Below, one piece after another: positions 54,043-64,000 of a DNA stretch of 64,000 nucleotides (positions within the stretch are counted from its first letter, which is position 1; every line of letters starts with the position of its first letter). The stretch lies in NCBI GenBank assembly GCA_012934845.2, contig WNNJ02002467.1:1-64000 (forward strand), given 5' to 3'. The stretch comes from Pomphorhynchus laevis. Lineage: Eukaryota; Acanthocephala; Palaeacanthocephala; Echinorhynchida; Pomphorhynchidae. A model generated the notes under the pieces. The model had not been told where the DNA came from, searched no databases, and was given only the letters and a program-made list of their open reading frames with translations. The position numbers and the translations under genes were made by a program.

Positions 54043-54163
54043 TGTCGTAATGTAAACGAAGTCTAAACCAAAGAGGTTTTATTTATCAATCTAGAAAACA
54101 ATCAGTTTATAAAAACAGTTATAGATACTCATGTCAATTAGAGATTATTGACTATATACCACA
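54043..54163 (-). repeat. Gypsy 5' LTR, 121 bp
   Basis: Matches the other LTR over its whole length. Only about 20 bases separate it from the gag ATG, and no obvious tRNA primer site (TGG...) follows it. Confidence 0.9.
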
Positions 54164-54678
54164 CGCCATTCAACACTACCACTGGAATACCCTAATTAGC
54201 TACGTTGACTGACCATTTGCTTTTTTTTGGACTCTGCCTGAATAGCCTTTTGGCTTTGGTATGTATTGGAATAATAATAATTTATCTCGAAAAGATGTAT
54301 TTATCAAATAATAAACTCGCTATTTATCTTCTTTTGTGAAGGGATAAATAAGCTTTTTGTTTTTGAGTTTTTTGTTTTGTGATTTCAGCAATTTTTGTGT
54401 GTTGTGAAAAAAATACTTTTCGTTCCAATATTGCTACAAGCTAATCGGCCCAAAGCGAAATGGCAAGATTCAATCTCGGTGATCTAATTACACCTTTCGA
54501 TTGAACAAACGATTTATCGTCTTGGATTTAGTGTGCTGAACTGATCGCCTCTCTTCAAAACGCTAATTAATTGAAAATGTCCGTACCGTTGTTTATAAAA
54601 GGAGTCACGTTCAACATTTTACGAAAGTTCATATCAAACAGAAACACATACAAAATACACAACTTTTGATTAGATACA

Positions 54679-55884
54679 ATGTCGGAGCTATCAAACGATA
54701 ACAGCAAAAATTATTCAAAAATCAACGATAATCCTACAAAAAAAGGCAAATTAAAGGTAAATCTAACTACAGATCCAAATAACAAGGTTAGTAATTTTTC
54801 TATGGTATCAGGTGATGGGGAGGTGCTTCCCCCCATTCCTAAATTAAAGAATTTGCTAATAATTAAAGTTAAGAAACCGACTGAAAAACATGATCTCTAC
54901 AACAAATTTTTGAGATCCTTCACCAAACAGTTTCAGAACAGGGTTCTATTTAACTCTGTTAGGTTACACCCTGCGGAGGTGAAGATATCTTTTGTCTCGA
55001 ATGACCTTGCCGCAAACTACATGGAGTACTTCTCCGCCAATTTAGCTGAATATGGTGAAATTTCATCCAAGCCTATCCTAGCATCGCTAAAAGTTTCAAA
55101 TCTTCCCTGCTCAATGGAAGAAGAAGATATACGTTCTTTTATGGAAACATTCAAAGTCACCAATCTGAGGTCAATCCGGGGTAAGGACGGGAACCCTATC
55201 CCGGTTGGCTTTTGCAATGCTCCCGTAAATATTGCTGAATCCCTGTCTAATTCTACGTCGAATCCCTTTATGGGTTTTAATATTAAATTCACGATCACAG
55301 AGAGGGATGATCTGACCTATCCCCACTGCAGCCGGTGTCACAAATGGGGACACTGGGCCTCCAGCTGCAGTGGGACCCTTTCCTGTGGGGTCTGTAGCTC
55401 CACCAGCTGTCCATCTCTTACAACTACGGATCGCTGTGATGCCCCCCTTTCCTGCTCGAATTGCGGGGGGTGCCATCCTGCTTGGAGCAGGAAATGCTCT
55501 CTATTCAAAGAATATAGACAATTATTCTTGTTGAAACCGCCCAATCCGGCCAAGTCCTTCGCGGTCGCTGCAGCTCCACGTATGGATGACGCTGACATTC
55601 TACGGATTATCGACTTAAAGACTTCGAATGCTCTTCGGCAGATGGAGGAGTTAGTACGCTCCATCCTAACCGTTATCGGGACTAATCCTGTGCTTCCTAT
55701 TTCCTCGGTTCCGGAGTCGAAAAAAAGAGGGGCTTCAGCCCATGCCGTTCCCCCGCTCAAGATTGGGAAGCTAATCCAACAGAAGACTAATAGGGGAAAT
55801 GAAGATACTGCCCAGGGGCAAGTACCTTCCTTGGAGGAGGCTAGTGGTGGGAAGGGCAACCTTCCTGCACCTAGCTTTGTCTAG
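54679..55884 (+). CDS. I/Jockey-like ORF1, gag-like with zinc knuckles, intact
   Basis: 401 codons from ATG 54679 to TAG. The N-terminal third is Lys/Asn-rich and unstructured. A folded middle follows (LLIIKVKKPTEKHDLYNKFL, FQNRVLFNSVRLHP, KISFVSNDLAANYMEYF), typical of LINE ORF1 RNA-recognition folds. Then three zinc knuckles at about residues 218-275: CSRCHKWGHWASSC, CGVCSSTSC and CSNCGGCHPAWSRKC. The C-terminal region has a helix (DILRIIDLKTSNALRQMEEL) also seen in the 12-kb copy and a basic tail. ORF2 starts 33 bases downstream. It should coat the element RNA. Confidence 0.9.
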   Translation: MSELSNDNSKNYSKINDNPTKKGKLKVNLTTDPNNKVSNFSMVSGDGEVLPPIPKLKNLLIIKVKKPTEKHDLYNKFLRSFTKQFQNRVLFNSVRLHPAEVKISFVSNDLAANYMEYFSANLAEYGEISSKPILASLKVSNLPCSMEEEDIRSFMETFKVTNLRSIRGKDGNPIPVGFCNAPVNIAESLSNSTSNPFMGFNIKFTITERDDLTYPHCSRCHKWGHWASSCSGTLSCGVCSSTSCPSLTTTDRCDAPLSCSNCGGCHPAWSRKCSLFKEYRQLFLLKPPNPAKSFAVAAAPRMDDADILRIIDLKTSNALRQMEELVRSILTVIGTNPVLPISSVPESKKRGASAHAVPPLKIGKLIQQKTNRGNEDTAQGQVPSLEEASGGKGNLPAPSFV

Positions 55885-55917
55885 GTAGGCAATCCCCCAT
55901 CCAACTAATCCATCACA

Positions 55918-58379
55918 ATGCAGAGTACTCGTGAGCCTTTTTCACTGAATATCCTTCAGTGGAACTCGGGAGGTGCTTCCGCCCTTAGACTTCTATCTGG
56001 TAGAGATGCAGATGTTATAGTCCTTCAGGAGACGCGGTCTATCCGTCTCCCCCAGGACATTACTCGATTTATCCCAAAGCATATTTGTTCCCACTATACT
56101 CCGTACATAACCCCACCTCACTCCTCTTCATCTCAAGGACTCTTGACCTTAGTTAAGTGCTCCTTAAGGTCTTCCCTCCTATTAAACTACTCATGTCCAG
56201 CCCTTTCTTGTTTAGTAGTTTCACTCAGTAAGAACGGTAAACGCATAAGTCTAGCCAATGTCTACATCCGTCCAGGGGAAATTCACAAGAACCGTGACCT
56301 TCTGGATAGCATTATTGACAGCGGTTATGACATGTTACTTGGAGATTTCAACGACAGAACTGGTCGTTGGATCAATGCAGCACTTCGCAGAGCTAGGAAC
56401 GGTTATCTTATTCACAAACCCCCGTCACCTACCTTTCATTGCACATCAACAAATTCTATCCTCGACATTTTACTGCTTCACTCGAGGTGGTTGTTAAAAC
56501 CCTTCTGCACGGAGCAGTCGCGCCAGCAATTGTCCACCTCTCATGACCTAATTCGTTGGAGGATTGAGGAAGATATGTTGCTTCGAAGGAGGTTTCACTT
56601 TGATCCGATCAGAGTGGCCCTCTTTCAAGCGGCTATCCAACTCTTTCCCTTAATAGGAAATGAGAGTTTGACCAAATTTAATACCTACCTCTTTTCGCAA
56701 GCTACCGCGATTCTATCGACTACCTATAAAGGTCGTATATACAATCCCACTCCGACAAAACTCAAGGTCCTAGCAAAATTACTGAACCTCCCTAATCTCT
56801 CTGCTTCCGCCAAACAGGCTCTCTCGAATGAATACTGGAGCACTAGATACAGGTTCCAGCTGAGTAGGGATAGGACGAGTATAGCTCGCCTTAATCCTTC
56901 TCAGTCTTCCTTTTGGAAGATTTTCAAGAAGGAGAAGTTTGTTTGCTGGAAGGATAGAGCATTGCGTTGGATAGGGAATGTAGGCCTTGATAAAGTTTTA
57001 GAGGAGTCACTGGCCCTACACAACTATGGAGCCACTCTATCACCTCAACCAATCCCGCCTTGGTGTAACTTCAGGAGTAGGGATCTATCTGTTACGGATA
57101 TCCTTAACTCCTGGGGTCCACTCCCGGGCATCTCCAAATCCGTCGTTCCACTTTCCTCTCGGGTCTGTCAGCTTTTGACAGCTGATCAGAGAAGAGAGGT
57201 GGCCGTCACAATGCTTTTAGCCTCCCCATCCGATGTAGCAGGCATCAATATTAGTAAGCGTGTTTTTATTCCTAAGAAAAAATCCTGCTCATGCCCTAAA
57301 GATCTGCGACCCATTTCGATTCAAAATGCCCTCGTGTCGATTTACGAAAAAGCGCTTGCGCGTAAAATCCGCGACCATTTAAGTAGGCGTAATTTGATCC
57401 CTCCAGGTTTTCATGGGTTCGTCAAAGGTCGCTCGGTCCATTCAGCAGTTGGTGAGGTGGAGCAGTTTTGTCGGGATAATAGCCATCGTCTAGTTGTGGC
57501 TGTTTTCCTTGACTTTTCTGCTGCATTTGACCGCATCTCCATTTTTTTGTGATCTCTTCTCTCAGGTCCCTCGGGTTGCCTGCGAGAATTTTGAACAGAG
57601 TGGAGATCCTGTTGTTTACCAAGCGATTTTACTATGAAGACGACCCTGATGCGCGTCAGTTCTACCCTATTACGGGTGTACCTCAAGGATCCCCACTTTC
57701 TCCTATCTTATATCTTGCTGCCTCTATTAAACTATTCAAAATATTTAAACGCGAACAACGTCTTGTGGTGTACGCTGATGACACCACAGCACTGTTCACT
57801 GGGCACAGGTGTAAAGACGTAGTCTCTGACATCAGCCGTTTCTTTTTAAGATTAAAAGATCAGTTACCCATATCCAATCTTATTTTAAACTCAGCTAAAT
57901 CGCAGGTGGTTGTCTTTCATGGCACACCTGCTACAAAGAAAAAACTTAAGAGATTAGCACTCTCTGCGCTCTCCTCCATATTTGCCTCTGAACCACTTCC
58001 CACCTTCACAAGTCGAGTAAAATACCTGGGGTTCACTGTTACGGTGAACTGGTCGGCGAAAGCTGACCTGGATAGACTCAAACGTATCCTGAAGAAAGCT
58101 AGGTGGGCCCTGAAACGGGCTCAGCATCTGTTATTGAAAGGGAAAACCCAGGTGCGCCTTTGGGGTACCTGGGCTATCTCGGGACTTGTCTTCTTTTCAA
58201 GAGGACGTCCCCCAGAGCAAAGGCTAAGGTTTCTTGAGCTCCTCGTCTCTCGTTTACCCAGCATAGTCCGCGCCGATTGGATTCTTCGGGGGGGGGGTGA
58301 AAGACCCCGGGTGGTTCAGTCGGAAGGCGGCGTGTTGGATCGGTTGGGGGCTCAGATCCCCCTGGACCTGAGGCCATAG
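55918..58379 (+). pseudogene. I/Jockey-like ORF2: endonuclease + RT, one frameshift
   Basis: ATG at 55918. Endonuclease: NILQWNSGGASALRLLSGR, VIVLQETRSI, ANVYIRPGEIHKNRDLLD, MLLGDFNDRTGRW, STSHDLIRW (in place of SDH). RT: KRVFIPKKKSCSCPKDLRPI, GFHGFVKGRSVH, VFLDFSAAFDRIS (motif A), GVPQGSPLSPILY (motif B), VVYADDTTALF (motif C), LNSAKSQVVVF, then a C-terminal arm that ends PLDLRP before TAG. A run of T at 57543-57550 shifts the frame just after motif A. No RNase H domain. The endonuclease has the arthropod Jockey/I style. A ten-base G run near 58.29 kb lies in frame. Confidence 0.9.
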
Positions 58380-60679
58380 AAGAAGAAAAGAGTTAGAAGA
58401 CTGAAGAGCTACTGACTTTCTATTGTTGTGTCTAATCTGGTTTATTGCATGTTTCTTTTTCTTTTTTTTGTGTAGTTAAGAAAGTCTTTATTTATTATTT
58501 ATTTATTTTACGAAATTTGCCTATCGAATGTAATGAGAATTACGATCAACTTAAAAAACCATTACTGAAAAAGTACTCGTTGACAAGCCTATCAACATTT
58601 AAACAATTTGTTTTCATATTAGGGAATCGGCTGATGAGTATGCTGCGGAAGTTGAACGACTTGCAAATATCGTCTACTCCAAGAATGGTGACGAAAACTG
58701 GATCAAGTGAAAGTTCTTGACCGGACTACCGCTGAACGTACACAATGTGCTAGAAACTACTATTTATTTGTTGAAGGAATCGTGGTAAGGAGTGCTTTGC
58801 ATCATCAAATCCTGGCATGGCATAACTAGCTATTGAATATCGGAAGCGATATTCAAACAGGCCAAGTGACAAACGCGTCCCAATTAGATCACAATTACCG
58901 TCAGTTGTAAGGTTTTACTTGCCGAAAGCTTTGACATATCGCCCAAGTGTTCAAGGCTACATGTAGCCCAAATCTTTAGGGCTACATTTGTAATAAGTAA
59001 CTATAAATGTTTGGCACCACAGTGTCAATAATCATTAAACAGAGTGAGTCCACCAAAAAAACAAACAGCGGATGGCTTGCTAGCCGGTTCCACGAGCTTT
59101 TTGTATATCCATGCGTCACTACCAATCGTTAATTTGAAAATTGAAGGTGTACTCTATTGATCTTCTGGATTAATGCTGCTCGTTCGATAATATTGCAGAA
59201 TTTTTGGCAGAGACTATCATCCCAGCCGTGCCGTCATGGACAACATGGTATCACTATGAATAATCAACGCTCGGTATGATCTAAATTTGATAGTGTCATG
59301 GTTGATTTCGATGATTATTCGCTGAAATTACGGTGTTTGATGACAGAAATACTCCCCAACTTCGACATTCTGGTTGGAATGCCGAAGTTTGGAAGTATTT
59401 TAACATTATTGGGCGTTGTGCAAATAAGTCCGAATTGATATGTTCATTTCCTATCCCCTTTATCTACTACACAATTTGCTTATTTGTCAACTAGAGAGCT
59501 GATCCCGGGCAGTGAAAACTAGTCGTTGACGATGTTGATTTTACTGCGCTGTTTGACAATAACAAATGGGTTGTGCGATGGAAATTGTTTAATTGCCCTT
59601 CGCTTTTACGTAATGCAATTTCTGGATTTAAAATATCAGACGCATTGAGGTCTCAGTACGAATAAAAGATTCAGGAATTGACTCAGAATTGATGGTTACG
59701 GCAATACCAAGGCTCGGTAAATAATTTGTTCCCTTAATGGCTGTTGTTCAACGTACAAAAAAAAGTTTGACCTGTACTGAACTATCAAAAGATTAACGAG
59801 TATGTTTCTGGCTATACTGCAGATGCAAACATATGCGTGCATAAGCTGTGGAAATAGCGAAAAATGGGTCAGCATTTGCAAACTATCGATCTGCGTAAAG
59901 CTTACCTGTAAGTTCATATTGTACAGATTTATGGCCACACTAAGTGGTTGGCATAAACTTAAAAATTACTGCCTTACTAAACTTGGGTTCGTCTTGAACG
60001 TGGCGCCATGAATTATGACGGCAGATGTTGTTACCGCCTTTGCTAAATTTGGGCTGGAGACGAAGCCAGTTCATCCCTTGTAGGTTCACGCTTGTTAGAT
60101 CTCCACATTGTTCCGTGATGAGACTGGTTGCACTGATAAATATCTACTGAATTATAATTTTCAACATAGAAAAGCAGTACAATATCAAGCGTTGAAGGTT
60201 TTGAAAAGGTAATGTTATATGAGACATTTGTCACGTCGCCGATATTCGGCGCAAGCCTATTATGCGTATATTGGAAGACATAGAACAACCTATTACAGTC
60301 AAATCCGAATATATCCAAAACACTCTAGAGGAATTACCCACGGTGAAAATAAACGACGAAAAGGAAAACAATAGAATTAATTGATCTCAAACACGACAAC
60401 GACGACCTCAAAAGTGGCTAAATTACTATATAGGTGAGAACACCACGGAGTGTGTGTGCTTGAACAGCGATATCCCTGGTTATCGTTGCGTTGCCCTATT
60501 GGTCAATTGTCGTGCGTCTGTTACGGCAACTCACATTAGATGAGTGAGGTTTGATGTTACTGTGGTACCGTGAAAGGTGAATATTTTTGCGACGGTAAAC
60601 GTTAGTTGCCATTGAACTATAAATGTTACTTGTGACAGCGTTTTTGAGTTTTTTGTTTGTTTTATGATTTCATCAATAT

Positions 60680-60950
60680 TTGCGCTCGATTACCCAGCAT
60701 AGTCCGCGTCGATTGGACTCTCTGGGGGTGTGAACGACCCTGGGTGGTTCAGTCGAAATGCGGCGTGTTGGATTGACTGTGGGGCTCAGATCCCACTGGA
60801 CCTGAGGCCATGAAGATGATGGAAGAAGTAGACAAGTTTTTCCGGAAGACGATGATTTCTGATTTCTGACGTCTCTTTTTTTCTATTTTTGTTTTAATTC
60901 TATTTAACCTATGTATTATTTTTGTTAAGACAATCATTATTATTAATATT
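60680..60950 (+). repeat. I/Jockey-like LINE, 3' scrap
   Basis: About 270 bp matching the end of ORF2 and 3' UTR (ACCCAGCATAGTCCGCG, then GGCGTGTTGGAT, GGACCTGAGGCCAT). It is flanked by TCAATATTTG / TTAATATTTG, a likely target-site duplication, inside the right repeat of the old gypsy element. Confidence 0.8.
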
Positions 60951-60990
60951 TGTGTATTGTGTGAGAAGAAATACTTTTTGTTCCAATATT

Positions 60991-63235
60991 GACATATTTA
61001 TGGAATTTAATTCAAAACTATTAATAATTTCATAAAAAAGTAATGGAATTTAATTGAAATGATTTCTCCTTCACCTACGAGTTTCTTTGATAAAGTTTAG
61101 GTGATGTCTGGAGAGGGAACCATCAAGTTTTGGTTAGATTGTTTCTTTCCTTAGTGTATCTGTTTGCAATAAATAATCCAATGAGTATGTAGCATAAATA
61201 TTATTCCTTGTATTACGATTTGTTATTATCAAAGTCAATTGTGTGATTTGTTTCGAAAATTTGATTAGAAATGTTAGAAGAAGTGTCCATCTTTAATAAT
61301 ATTTGTGTTGATATGCCCTTTTCTGCTATACCCTGATTTGCTTGCCCAAATTACGCTTTATCGCAGTTTGAGCATTTAATTGAGTGTTTTGTGATATTTA
61401 ATGTTCTAGAAGATTACATTCAAATATTCAACTAAGTACGATACATTATTTATAGTATAAATACAATTTTGTATCTAATTTCGAGGTTATCTCTTTTTAA
61501 TATTATCATTAACTTGTTATTTATAAGGGCGGATTTAGATCATGTTTGCTCGGAAGTATCAATTCTGTGTACATATTGAAATCTTAAAGCTGTGGCACAT
61601 TCCGAATATTGTCAATATTTTAACATTAAGTAAATCTTTATATATCAATTGACTTTTTGCAGTTGCTACCACAAATTGAGAATGCTTTCTGAAATAACGA
61701 AAAAGCGGAGCGGTTTAATATTTACCTTATATTATCCATGAAGAATATTTCCTTCATTTAAAGGAGGATTGATGGCAAATCAATTTATATGTAAATGAAA
61801 AATAAAGTAGTATAATCAGTCATTAAACATAATATATGATGTATTATGTTTAAAAACTATATTTATATAATGTATAGTTTCTCTTATATTTAGAGAAAGC
61901 TAAATATAAGAGAAGTATTTTTCTAAGGATTATAAAAATATTTTTCTAATTATTATTCTAAATATTTGAAGGATGATAAATATATGCTAGCTAATAGCGT
62001 TCCTAAAATATTAGTGTTTAATATTCTTCATTAAAATAGTTATTTAATTTTAACAAAAGTAATCGAATTAAATGCTTTTATTTAACTAATTTATAATTTC
62101 GATAATTATTGATATTAAATGATATTAATTTAATAACTGTTAAGACTATTTGACATGTTTAATTGTACAAATGAACTTCTTATTTATCTTTGTAGAAATT
62201 ATTGAATAATAACCTTATCGGTTTCATCTCATAACAGTTTATTCAATAATATTGTACATAGCGGGAATATACAAGCTCCTTATTTCGGCATCATCCACTA
62301 TCGATCCTGACGATGCGAATGTACAAGACGAATAAATTCTGTGTCTGCATTATCAGACAGTACTGCTTAATTAAAACAAATGACTGAAGTGTTTTAATAA
62401 CTGTTTCTGGATAAACAGGTAATCTAAGCAGATTCATCCTCTCCAGGAATTTATTTTAGTAAAGTACACCATATAACCTTTGACAACAAATGGCCAGCAA
62501 GGGTTAGTTCATCATAAAAGAGGGCATTAATCGACTGTGTCTATTCGAAAAGTAGCAAAACTTCTACAGTACTTGGCGTTAGCAGTTAGTGATTGATCGT
62601 CGCTGGATCTTAGAACGCCGTCTCTAATCGTACAACACAGACATTTGAATTACGAAATTGTCAGAACTGAAAAAGATCAGTGGTGCGAAGAAGCGGAAGA
62701 ACCGGAGAAATATTCGAATAACGAAACTGCTATTCGCAATCAAATATTCTGTACAGTCGGCAAATTTCTCGAACATCGAATTGCGGATAATTCTTAGACA
62801 AATGATCAACTGCAATCAAGAAAACAAACTAATGAACAGCGATTAAGACGGCAAAAATACATAGACGAATATATTTGTGTGCAGAGACTGAAATGCTAAA
62901 TTATACAAATTAACTTCTTATTTATCTTTGTAGACATTATTAAATAATAACCTTATCAATTTAATTTCATTAAACTATTATTTCAAACGCCAATTTCATA
63001 CAGTGGTTTATTCTTAGATGTTCATTACAATAAAGTAAGAAAAGTAGGAATTACAATATTACAATATAAAATTTATGAGCTAGAAACATGTTTGAACAAA
63101 ATATCAAAAATTAAAGCATTTTTCAAAACATGATACGCTACTGATGAAGATAATGTGTTAATACATCATCAAAATCATGTCTGTGGAATACACACATGAT
63201 GGATACATACTAAACAATATAAGGTGTGTGAAATT
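60991..63235. other. AT-rich intergenic with a 70-bp direct repeat
   Basis: No convincing gene. AACTTCTTATTTATCTTTGTAGA-ATT-like sequence at about 62173-62230 recurs at 62907-62966 in direct orientation. A short basic frame at 62658-62846 (MSELKKISGAKKRKNRRN) faintly recalls the start of some hAT-type transposases but is too short to call. Confidence 0.4.
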
Positions 63236-63318
63236 TTATATTATTTTTATATTATTTTATATTATTTTATATTATTTTATATTATTTTTATATTATTATT
63301 TTTATATTATATATGATC
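63236..63318. repeat. (TTTTATATTA)n AT-rich minisatellite
   Basis: Eight or so copies of TTTTATATTAT with slight length changes, abutting the 5' break of the L2 copy. Confidence 0.9.
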
Positions 63319-63975
63319 ACCTTTCCCTTAAACCCTTCGTCCGTGACAAGGTCCGTTCATCTAACTTAATTCTTCGTTGCATCCGCAGTATCCGCCCCCT
63401 TATCGACTTCCGTTCTTGTATGTCTCTTCTTTCATCGCTTCTTTTCCCTAAAATCGATTACTGCATTAGCCTTTTCACCAATTCTCCAAAATCCATCACC
63501 CTACCCCTGCAACGAATAATAAAGTCCGCCGTTCGAGTGCTCCTACATCTCCGTCGCTTTGACCACATATCCACATATCTTGCCCAACTCTCCTGGCCCA
63601 CCATCCACATCCGCATCAAACTCCGCCTTCTCGTAACTTTTCGTCTCATCGCTGTCGGCTATCCATCGTTCATCAACCTTCCTGTCTTAGACGACACTCA
63701 CCCTACCTCTCTATCACTGAGTTCCCGTCATAACCTCTTACTCTACGTTCCCAATTACTTTAACAACTACGGTCTCCGATCCTTCCTCGTCGCCGCCTCA
63801 CTCGCCTGGAATCAACTCCCTATCGACGTCCGCCGCGCTTCCTCCTTTATTACATTCAAACACTTTCTCCGTTTACACCTTCTCGACACCTGATTCACAG
63901 TCTTGTTTTTTTTGTGGTCAAAAAGCGTGCGCTGACACGCATTTGCCACGTTAAATAAATCTTTTTCTTTCAAAC
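63312..63975 (+). pseudogene. L2-like LINE, 5'-truncated copy with intact C-terminal frame
   Basis: Starts inside the RT C-terminal domain (DHLSLKPFVRDKVRSSNLIL) and stays open to the stop after FITFKHFLRLHLLDT (63891-63893). It then has the 3' UTR with the GCGTGC-GCTGA-CACGC hairpin and TTAAATAAATC. It shows the normal C-terminus that the 37.7-kb copy has lost by frameshift. 5' truncation is typical of LINE insertion. Confidence 0.9.
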
Positions 63976-64000
63976 AAAATTGGTAAAAATGTTTTTAATA

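Larger units (their letters stand above)
50257..54163 (-). mobile_element. Ty3/gypsy LTR element, nearly whole
   Basis: Minus-strand element between two LTRs of 121 bp that look identical, so a young insertion. Parts in order: gag with two zinc knuckles (CFFCGNAKHPRAQC and CRSCQKVGHFAKMC), aspartic protease (LIDTGSSSN), RT (FSYLDDILIAG), RNase H (EVETDASK), integrase with an HHCC zinc domain and DDE core (IDFKGPLP, HSDRGSAF, GQCERLNG) and a Ser/Asn/Gln-rich tail. A purine-rich tract (GGGGAAGAA) touches the 3' LTR. It carries about two breaks, so it is a recent fossil. It lies in the 3' end of CR1-C; GGCCA and CGCCA at its outer edges may be the target-site duplication. Confidence 0.9.
45700..54275 (+). 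mobile_element. CR1-C, nearly full-length CR1-type LINE, split by a gypsy element
   Basis: 5' UTR with repeated ACTACTTACAA words (45.70-45.87 kb), complete ORF1, complete but frame-shifted ORF2, and a 3' UTR ending in GGAATAATAATAATTTA near 54.27 kb. A gypsy element (50257-54163) sits at the very end of ORF2. The best-preserved CR1 of the window. Confidence 0.85.
54610..58455 (+). mobile_element. I/Jockey-like two-ORF LINE, nearly whole
   Basis: 5' UTR (about 54.61-54.68 kb), ORF1, ORF2 and a short 3' UTR with pyrimidine runs. Inserted in the gag region of the older gypsy element. A broken second copy is at 10.55-12.71 kb (minus) and a 3' scrap at 60.68-60.95 kb. One frameshift at a T-run in ORF2 is the only clear lesion. 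Confidence 0.85.
54300..60990 (+). mobile_element. Second Ty3/gypsy element, old and nested
   Basis: Plus-strand remains in two blocks: a start block at about 54.35-54.61 kb (end-repeat-like sequence, then a gag start with FNLGDLITPFD and VPLFIKG) and a main block at about 58.48-60.42 kb (gag, protease and RT regions). A sequence around TTTTTGAGTTTTTTGTTTT and ATACTTT-CGTTCCAATATTG occurs at 54.35-54.44 kb and again at 60.64-60.99 kb, probably the LTRs. A two-ORF LINE splits the element and a small piece of the same LINE family splits its right repeat. Heavily decayed, with many breaks; much older than the gypsy element at 50.3-54.2 kb. Confidence 0.6.

Noticed and set aside
55338-55859. Long open frame antisense to the I/Jockey-like ORF1
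   Set aside because: A mirror of the real, motif-bearing ORF on the other strand; its translation has no recognisable domain.
62658-62846. Possible hAT transposase start (SGAKKRKNRR)
   Set aside because: Only a basic motif; no zinc finger, catalytic or dimerisation region follows.

Overview
The window is AT-rich DNA of an invertebrate metazoan. It carries CR1-, L2- and I/Jockey-type LINEs, Penelope-like elements (PLEs), short-LTR Ty3/gypsy elements, an IS630/Tc1-type transposon, a sponge/cnidarian-like reverse transcriptase lineage, and many hammerhead-ribozyme repeats. I cannot fix the phylum; flatworm-like and arthropod-like element families occur side by side. Only one convincing host gene was found: a 54-residue STMP1-like membrane microprotein at 14.98-15.14 kb (minus strand). 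A second possible small gene lies at 31.6 kb. The rest is transposon fossils in AT-rich intergenic DNA.

Layout. 0-5.3 kb: AT-rich, no genes. 5.4-7.7 kb: decayed PLE (RT and GIY-YIG, minus). 7.7-9.7 kb: cluster of two hammerhead repeat families, H1 and H2. 10.5-12.7 kb: broken I/Jockey-like LINE (minus). 12.7-18.4 kb: mostly intergenic, with the STMP1-like exon, an AT-rich repeat family (R) and a CR1 scrap. 18.4-23.6 kb: H1 tandem repeats interrupted by CR1-A. 23.9-28.0 kb: CR1-B (minus) with an H2-like hammerhead insertion in its ORF1. 28.3-31.5 kb: PLE scrap, IS630-type transposon, L2 3' ends, LINE endonuclease scrap. 32.1-35.2 kb: RT element with a restriction-like C-terminus. 36.8-43.6 kb: H3 hammerhead tandem array with a PLE-like RT scrap on its left and a nearly full-length L2-like LINE (37.73-42.26 kb) inserted in it. 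44.1-45.1 kb: LINE RT scrap. 45.7-54.3 kb: CR1-C, split near its 3' end by a gypsy element with identical 121-bp LTRs. 54.3-61 kb: an old gypsy element split by a two-ORF I/Jockey-like LINE. 61-63.2 kb: intergenic. 63.3-64 kb: 5'-truncated L2 copy.

The most interesting content is the set of hammerhead-bearing repeats. H1 (about 464-bp tandem unit) has an ordinary type I hammerhead with a two-base-pair stem III. H2 (361-bp unit) and H3 (about 396-bp unit) contain every invariant hammerhead box (CUGAUGA, GAAA, GUC) and all three helices, but the strands come in an order that is not a circular permutation of the known fold. The whole catalytic strand is the apical loop of the stem III hairpin, the GAAA strand lies 5' of the hairpin and the cleavage strand 3' of it. 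One RNA cannot easily fold this way on itself, but two copies could exchange loops and form a dimer with two active sites. Compensatory changes between diverged H2 copies support all three helices, and one H2-like copy sits between 21-bp target-site duplications inside CR1-B, so these RNAs appear to be mobile.
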